From assembly GCF_004119455.1 (NCBI RefSeq), contig NZ_NRQT01000005.1, positions 372,001 through 436,000 on the forward strand: a stretch of 64,000 nt of DNA, written 5' to 3'. The notes under the pieces are model-generated. The model ran no database searches. It saw only the letters and a list, made by a program, of their open reading frames with translations, and was not told the DNA's origin. Numbering within the stretch: position 1 is the stretch's first letter; every line of letters begins with the position of its first letter. Both the position numbers and the translations under genes were made by a program. The DNA comes from Chryseobacterium sp. CH25. Its GTDB lineage: Bacteria; Bacteroidota; Bacteroidia; Flavobacteriales; Weeksellaceae. Below, piece by piece: positions 59,498 through 64,000 of this stretch.

Positions 59498-60103
59498 TTA
59501 TAGTTCGGATATTTTCTTTCTGAAATACTGATTGGTTTCCACGATGAGCTCATAGTTAGCTCGTTTCAGTCTCTGGCTGATAGAAGACTGTGAAATAGCA
59601 AATCTTTTAGCAAGATCTTCCTGGGTAATATCCGGATTCATAATCATTTCATGAATAATTTCTGATGTTGCCATAGTCCAGTTATCAAAATCTTTGGATG
59701 ACCATTTCAATAGAATATTAAGGTCCCTGTCTACGGAATCGTTTGACGTTTTAATGGCAACCGTGTGCCCGTCATTCTTCAGGTCATTCAGAAGTCGGCC
59801 GGAATTTACGTAAGCGGTACCGTTAGATTCGGTGATCTTTTCAGAAGAAAAACTTTCTTCACCAATACCTATGGCTATTCTTACATCCAGGTTTTCCTGA
59901 CTTTTAATAAGGGATTTTATGGCTAGAAAATGCCAGAAAACAGAGTCAATACTGCATTTAAACTGAAACTCATCTCCCCTGTAGATTTCCCATGTGCCGG
60001 GAGCGCTTCCCCAGGTTTCGAGAAGATTTTTAAGTCTGGTAATCCAAACTTCAGTGTCTGCATGCTGTGAATTTATAATATCACCGGTAATGACCGCTAT
60101 CAT
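59498..60103 (-). CDS. SatD-family regulator with C-terminal winged helix
   Basis: A 201-residue protein from ATG 60103 (MIAVITGDIINSQHAD). The frame is open upstream, but that stretch lies inside the promoter. The N-terminal SatD domain contains GDIINS and IYRGDEFQFKC. The C-terminal helix-turn-helix is EDLAKRFAISQSSISQRLKRANYELI. Two identical palindromes cover its promoter (60112-60131, 60141-60160), suggesting autoregulation, and it shares a transcript with the DUF3307 gene. The signal sensed is unknown. Confidence 0.8.
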   Translation of the reverse strand: MIAVITGDIINSQHADTEVWITRLKNLLETWGSAPGTWEIYRGDEFQFKCSIDSVFWHFLAIKSLIKSQENLDVRIAIGIGEESFSSEKITESNGTAYVNSGRLLNDLKNDGHTVAIKTSNDSVDRDLNILLKWSSKDFDNWTMATSEIIHEMIMNPDITQEDLAKRFAISQSSISQRLKRANYELIVETNQYFRKKISEL

Positions 60104-60107
60104 ACTG

Positions 60108-60115
60108 CAAATATA
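60108..60115 (-). promoter_or_regulatory. -7 element TATATTTG for the SatD/DUF3307 unit
   Basis: Exact TAnnTTTG match only 4 nt from the SatD ATG at 60103. The transcript may begin at or next to the start codon, giving a leaderless or nearly leaderless message. Confidence 0.5.
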
Positions 60116-60131
60116 AGCATAATTACTTATA
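60112..60131. promoter_or_regulatory. Candidate SatD operator O1 (TATAAGC-N6-ACTTATA)
   Basis: A palindromic 20-bp site overlapping the -7 element. Half-sites are TATAAGC and ACTTATA (one variable base). Confidence 0.55.
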
Positions 60132-60140
60132 AATAAAAAA

Positions 60141-60160
60141 TATAAGCACAAACACTTATA
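60141..60160. promoter_or_regulatory. Candidate SatD operator O2 (TATAAGC-N6-ACTTATA)
   Basis: Same architecture as O1, exactly 29 bp further upstream and near the -33 position. An additional half-site GCTTATA lies at 60183-60189. Confidence 0.55.
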
Positions 60161-60189
60161 GATATTGATTATTAGCGAATCTGCTTATA

Positions 60190-60509
60190 TCGATTATATG
60201 ATAAACACAAGGTTTTCAAGGATTTGAATAAAACAAGAAAAACGTAAAAACACAAAATGAATTGAAAATTTTAATAAAAAGCTGAATATTAACTCAACTT
60301 TTTTAATAGTTTTTTATGTAAGAAGCTGTTTCCTGCTATCCGCTCATACTCCTCGCTCCTATTCTTTCCCATTGCTTGCTGTGGGGTAACCGCTACTATC
60401 AGGGCTAAATGGTCATTGCGAGCAAAGTAATCACTTCAAAAAAATCAGTAGATCTAACCTTGACAGGGTTTTAAACCCTGTCAAGGTTGATCAGCTGCTA
60501 TCTCTTAAT
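60190..60509. other. 320-bp gene-free stretch with repeat remnants
   Basis: Contains a module GCTGTTTCCTGCTATCCGCTC...CTCGCTCC and a GGTCATTGCGAGCAAAGTAATC phrase, both in the style of dispersed flavobacterial intergenic repeats, and the palindrome at 60451-60491. No ORF. Confidence 0.5.
60451..60491. repeat. Long palindrome downstream of the endonuclease gene
   Basis: GATC-t-AACCTTGACAGGGTTT pairs with AAACCCTGTCAAGGTT-g-ATC, a stem of about 16 perfect pairs with almost no loop. It is followed on neither strand by a long T-run. It probably ends transcription of the gene at 60510 or is an extragenic palindrome. Confidence 0.7.
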
Positions 60510-62435
60510 TTATTTTTTAATAAACTGTTCTACTCTGTCATCCAGTCTCAGAAGATAAGTTCCTGTAGGAATTCCCTGTACAGAAATGTTCTTTTTATTT
60601 CTGAACGGGTCTTTCTCTGTATAAATCACTTTTCCGGAAAGATCAATAATCTGAGCTGTTTTCACTTTTTCCGTTTCTCCACTTATGAAAAGGTTATCAT
60701 ATACCGGATTTGGATATATTTTTAAAGTTTTTTCTGCAGAAGTAATAAGCTCTGAAGTGGATAAAGTTCCAAGAGTCTGACAGTAATTAGACGGATAAGA
60801 ATCCCATTCACTCAAATTAAATGTAGTAGTTGGGTGATTTATATTGCTTTTTCTATACAAAGAAACATTGCCATTGGTATTAGCTGTATACTTAGTTCCG
60901 ATAGCATCTACGGTCACAAATTCATTATAAGCAAGCTCTACATAATTATCTCCTTTAAAGGCCATAGGATCTGAAGAGGTTACAAATTTAGCCTGACTAT
61001 TCGAATAACAGGATAAAGTGGATTTAGGATTCAGAATCACAAAAGTTTCATTATTCCCTACTTTACCTTCCAGCTCATAAGTATCAGCACGGTAATAATT
61101 CCCCTGAGTATTTTTAAGCTGAATATTGATTCTGTAATCATTCAAATTAACTTCGTGGCCTGTTTTATTAGTGATTTCCAAGGCATTATTATTAACCATG
61201 GTATTGTTGGTTCCTGAAATGTATTTTGTAATGATCAGATCTTTCGCATAAGAATCTGATGCAATGGTAGCTGCTGTTACAGTATTACTTAAAGGAGATT
61301 CAAGATAGCCCTTGTCGTAAGCTTTTACAGTAAAAGTATAAGTAGTGGATGGATTAAGGTGATCTATACTTATAGAAGTGTTCTTAGTAGTCGCAATGGG
61401 CGTAGTTGAGCCATTCACATAAATCTTGTAACCAAGTACATCTGTTTCCGGCGAGGCTGTCCAGTTCAGATTAATAAAATAAGCATTCTGCTGAGTGGTA
61501 GCAAGGGAACCTGGTGCAGACGGAGCAATTGCGTCCGGTGTTTCAGACCATATCATATTAACCCACTCTGGGTGATCTATAAATGGGTTCCTGTTATTCT
61601 GTATAGCGTATATTGCATTATTTCTATCTATTTCTCTTTGTGAAACAGGATCGGCAGCGCTCCATTGTTTCAACATTTCAATATAAGGAAGATCAATTGC
61701 TCTTTCTTCCGTACCATCAAGCGGGCATTGATCTGTTAAAGGCGTTATGGTTGCCGAGGTACTATACGCAGTATTAAATGAACTTAGTTTACCTTCATAT
61801 CTTACTGCAAAATATAATAATGACCTTGCAATATCTCCTTTAAACTCATCAATCGGCTCATAAACCCTTCCTTTATAAGGGTAATTGGGAATTGCAGCAT
61901 TTGATATTCTGGACCCATTGGTGAAATTGTAGTGATTGGTGCTATTTCCTATTCCATAAGGGTAATTTCTTCTCAACTGATTAATTCTGGCATCCGCAGG
62001 GATGATAAAATTCAGATCTGAAAACATGGGATAATCACTAATTGTTTTATTGGTATCAACAAGAAGGGTGGTAAATGTGCTCTGCGGCATCATATGTTCT
62101 TTATTATACCCCATTCCTTCCATAGAAGTACCAGCTACTAATTGATTTACTTTGTATTCATATGCATCTGTTTCCAGTGGTTTCTCAGAATAGATATCCA
62201 GTAAAAATTCCGTATTGGTTGCATCATGATCGTAATATTTATCAAGATCGGTTTGTGCATAAAAAAGCTGAATACCATCATAATGCCAGTTGATATTCTT
62301 CTCAGAGATGATATCATGCAGCTTAGATTTCAGTGCATACCCTGTTAATCCGGCTGTTCCGTTATAATATCCGGCAGGAGCCTGCGCTGAGATATAAGAA
62401 GAAATCAAAATAATAGGAAATAGAATTTTTTTCAT
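60510..62435 (-). CDS. T9SS-exported endonuclease I family nuclease
   Basis: A 641-residue protein. It has a signal peptide (ending SSYISAQA), then an endonuclease I domain (about 25-300) with YNKEHMMPQSTF and the metal/catalytic region MFSDLNFIIPADARINQLR. FKGDIARSLLYFAVRY and a final NPFIDHPEWVNMIW follow. A fibronectin type III domain (about 312-395), a lamin-tail-like beta domain and a type IX sorting domain (KTLKIYPNPVYDNLFISG ... GTYLLRLD) complete it. It would be secreted or surface-attached through the T9SS and degrade extracellular DNA for nutrients or against biofilms. Confidence 0.9.
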   Translation of the reverse strand: MKKILFPIILISSYISAQAPAGYYNGTAGLTGYALKSKLHDIISEKNINWHYDGIQLFYAQTDLDKYYDHDATNTEFLLDIYSEKPLETDAYEYKVNQLVAGTSMEGMGYNKEHMMPQSTFTTLLVDTNKTISDYPMFSDLNFIIPADARINQLRRNYPYGIGNSTNHYNFTNGSRISNAAIPNYPYKGRVYEPIDEFKGDIARSLLYFAVRYEGKLSSFNTAYSTSATITPLTDQCPLDGTEERAIDLPYIEMLKQWSAADPVSQREIDRNNAIYAIQNNRNPFIDHPEWVNMIWSETPDAIAPSAPGSLATTQQNAYFINLNWTASPETDVLGYKIYVNGSTTPIATTKNTSISIDHLNPSTTYTFTVKAYDKGYLESPLSNTVTAATIASDSYAKDLIITKYISGTNNTMVNNNALEITNKTGHEVNLNDYRINIQLKNTQGNYYRADTYELEGKVGNNETFVILNPKSTLSCYSNSQAKFVTSSDPMAFKGDNYVELAYNEFVTVDAIGTKYTANTNGNVSLYRKSNINHPTTTFNLSEWDSYPSNYCQTLGTLSTSELITSAEKTLKIYPNPVYDNLFISGETEKVKTAQIIDLSGKVIYTEKDPFRNKKNISVQGIPTGTYLLRLDDRVEQFIKK

Positions 62436-62599
62436 ACCTTAAAAATTGGGCGACTAAATTAGTAAAATAAAATACGCAAAAGATTGAATATTTTATTAAG
62501 AATACATTAATTCTCAAAATATAAAAAATTGGAAATTAAAATATTGACATGATATATATTATGGATGTGATAATTTTTTTAGCATTCCGTCAATTTGGT

Positions 62600-62607
62600 T
62601 ATCTTTG
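62600..62607 (+). promoter_or_regulatory. -7 element TATCTTTG for the acyl-CoA dehydrogenase gene
   Basis: Exact TAnnTTTG match, 19 nt ahead of the ATG at 62627. It falls inside an upstream in-frame extension, which argues against the start at 62549. Confidence 0.5.
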
Positions 62608-62626
62608 GGAACTAACTATTATCAAT

Positions 62627-63766
62627 ATGAATACAGAGACAATTGACAACATCAAAATGATAGCGGAGACAGCTAGAGAATTTGCAGAGAAGAATATCCG
62701 ACCGAATATTATGGAGTGGGATGAAAGCCAGACTTTTCCAAAAGACTTATTTCACCAGCTGGGAGAAATGGGCTTTATGGGAATTGTAGTGCCTGAGCAA
62801 TACGGAGGTTCCGGCTTAAGTTATCATGAATACGTTACGATCCTGGATGAAATATCTCAAGTAGATCCGTCTATTGGTCTTTCTGTAGCAGCACACAACT
62901 CTCTTTGTACAAATCATATTTATGAATTTGGTAATGAAGAGCAAAGAAATAAGTGGCTTCCTCAATTAGCTTCCGGAAAAGTAATCGGAGCCTGGGGATT
63001 AACAGAGCATAATACTGGGTCTGATTCAGGAGGAATGTCTACCACTGCTGTAAAAGACGGTGATGAATGGATCATTAACGGAGCTAAGAACTTTATTACT
63101 CACGCTATTTCAGGAGATATTGCTGTAGTAATGACCAGAACAGGTGAAAAAGGAGCTAAAAATAACTCTACCGCTTTTGTTTTGGAAAAAGGAATGCCTG
63201 GTTTTACTTCAGGAAAAAAAGAAAATAAATTAGGGATGCGTGCTTCTGAAACGGCAGAGCTAATTTTCGATAATGTACGTGTACCGGATTCTCACCGTTT
63301 AGGAGAAGTGGGTGAAGGTTTCAAACAGGCTATGAAAATTCTTGACGGAGGTAGAATTTCTATCGCTGCTTTAAGTTTAGGAACAGCAAGAGGAGCTTAT
63401 AAGGCTGCTTTAAAATATGCTAAAGAAAGACATCAGTTTGGAAAATCAATCTCTGAATTCCAAGCGATCAACTTCATGTTAGCTGATATGGCTACAGAAA
63501 TTGATGCTGCTGAACTTCTTATTCAAAGAGCAGCAACATTGAAAAATGCTAAGCAAAAAATGACAAAAGAAGGGGCAATGGCAAAATTATATGCTTCTGA
63601 AGCTTGTGTAAGAATTGCCAATAATGCTGTTCAGATCTTCGGAGGATACGGATATACAAAAGATTTCCCTGCTGAAAAATTCTACAGAGACTCTAAGCTT
63701 TGTACAATTGGTGAAGGAACTTCTGAAATCCAGAGACTGGTGATCGGAAGAGATATTACAAAATAA
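62627..63766 (+). CDS. Acyl-CoA dehydrogenase
   Basis: A 379-residue flavoenzyme, the normal length for the short-chain class, from ATG 62627 (MNTETIDNIKMIAETAREF). FAD/substrate signatures: GAWGLTEHNTGSDSGGMSTTA, then ERHQFGKSISEFQAINFMLADMA. The C-terminal IGEGTSEIQRLVIGRDITK carries the catalytic-type glutamate in GEGT. It carries out the first oxidation of acyl-CoA in beta-oxidation, passing electrons to ETF. Chain-length preference is not evident. It starts a new plus-strand unit followed 17 nt later by a DinB gene. Confidence 0.93.
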   Translation: MNTETIDNIKMIAETAREFAEKNIRPNIMEWDESQTFPKDLFHQLGEMGFMGIVVPEQYGGSGLSYHEYVTILDEISQVDPSIGLSVAAHNSLCTNHIYEFGNEEQRNKWLPQLASGKVIGAWGLTEHNTGSDSGGMSTTAVKDGDEWIINGAKNFITHAISGDIAVVMTRTGEKGAKNNSTAFVLEKGMPGFTSGKKENKLGMRASETAELIFDNVRVPDSHRLGEVGEGFKQAMKILDGGRISIAALSLGTARGAYKAALKYAKERHQFGKSISEFQAINFMLADMATEIDAAELLIQRAATLKNAKQKMTKEGAMAKLYASEACVRIANNAVQIFGGYGYTKDFPAEKFYRDSKLCTIGEGTSEIQRLVIGRDITK

Positions 63767-63783
63767 TTTTAACCCTCATACAA

Positions 63784-64000
63784 ATGATTAAACAGGCACT
63801 TTTAGGTGAATTTCTGCACGAAGCTGAAAACACCAGAAAAATTTTAAAAGCAATCCCTGACAGCGCTTTAGACTGGAAACCCTCTGAAAAGAACTGGACA
63901 ACCGGTCAGTTAGCGTCTCATATTGCAGAAGTTTACAACTGGTATGACTCTACCTTTAATCAGGATGTCTTTGACATGGGTACCTATCAGTATGATAAAG
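63784..64000 (+). CDS. DinB-superfamily protein, 3' truncated by window end
   Basis: Seventy-two residues are visible, starting MIKQALLGEFLHEAENTRKIL, with DWKPSEKNWTTGQLASHIAEVYNWYDSTF. This is the first two helices of a DinB four-helix bundle, including the metal-type histidine in LASHIAE. It runs off the window. It is the third DinB-fold protein here (others at 42481 and 42936) and lies 17 nt after the acyl-CoA dehydrogenase, so it is probably co-transcribed. Confidence 0.85.
   Translation, partial: MIKQALLGEFLHEAENTRKILKAIPDSALDWKPSEKNWTTGQLASHIAEVYNWYDSTFNQDVFDMGTYQYDK

Noticed and set aside
62549..62626. Upstream start for the acyl-CoA dehydrogenase
   Set aside because: The extension is hydrophobic, not part of the family, and contains the -7 element.
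1..64000. tRNA or rRNA genes
   Set aside because: I looked for CCA-ended cloverleaf-like stretches and conserved rRNA sequence and saw none; short tRNAs could still be missed by eye.

Overview
The window looks like chromosomal DNA from a low-GC flavobacterium, most likely Chryseobacterium (Weeksellaceae). The genus is inferred from protein style and regulatory signals. The signals include -7 elements of the form TAnnTTTG, a type IX secretion (T9SS) C-terminal sorting domain, bacillithiol-linked genes, a TonB receptor with an N-terminal carboxypeptidase-regulatory-like domain, and AT-rich intergenic repeats. I saw no rRNA, tRNA, CRISPR array, transposase or prophage.

Layout. (1) 1-9.7 kb: the 3' part of a MocR-type regulator, a siderophore receptor/PepSY iron-uptake pair, a secreted esterase, a frameshifted Crp/Fnr gene, a GNAT enzyme, a nucleosidase and a FrnE-like DsbA protein. 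(2) 9.7-22.1 kb: small regulator-plus-enzyme or regulator-plus-transporter groups (HxlR, NrtR-like, CAT, Crp/SDR, SDR-GlcG-AraC) and a secreted S41 peptidase. (3) 22.6-29.1 kb: the ligase-associated DNA-damage-response cluster (MBL exonuclease, ATP-dependent ligase, Lhr-like helicase, PdeM) with a phosphoglycerate mutase gene inside it. (4) 29.2-30.6 kb: a small accessory patch with a YodC-like protein, a putative phage-abortive-infection membrane protein and a 57-residue Cys-rich peptide with a bacteriocin-type leader. (5) 31-41.4 kb: MFS and EamA exporters, a nitrilase-family amidase, a frameshifted AraC gene, a DapA-family/cupin pair and two intact MocR regulators, plus a WrbA-RidA fusion. 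(6) 41.5-49.1 kb: an overlapping bacillithiol-stress operon (BstA-like DinB, DUF1569, YtxJ, Crp/Fnr), a DEAD-box helicase, pncA, an SGNH esterase, a pseudouridine synthase and aroB. (7) 49.2-55.2 kb: an S74-chaperone surface protein and a tandem array of four outer-membrane beta-barrel paralogues. (8) 55.3-64 kb: a GDPD, purF, purC, a DUF3307/SatD pair, a T9SS-exported endonuclease I, an acyl-CoA dehydrogenase and a truncated DinB gene.

Most notable observations. Each of the four beta-barrel genes is preceded by a sequence matching the sigma-54 -24/-12 promoter (GG-N10-G[C/A]). A fifth copy drives a roughly 220-bp unit with its own terminator and no ORF. The SatD-family gene has two identical-architecture palindromes (TATAAGC-N6-ACTTATA) over its promoter. 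Four genes are each broken by the loss of exactly one base from a homopolymer, which suggests a sequencing artefact rather than real pseudogenes. Intergenic spaces are filled with several families of short palindromic repeats.

The gene content is that of a regulator-rich, efflux-rich environmental or opportunistic bacterium: iron piracy, thiol and electrophile stress handling, DNA repair, drug inactivation and export, and surface remodelling. Housekeeping genes (gpmA, pncA, aroB, purF, purC) are interspersed.
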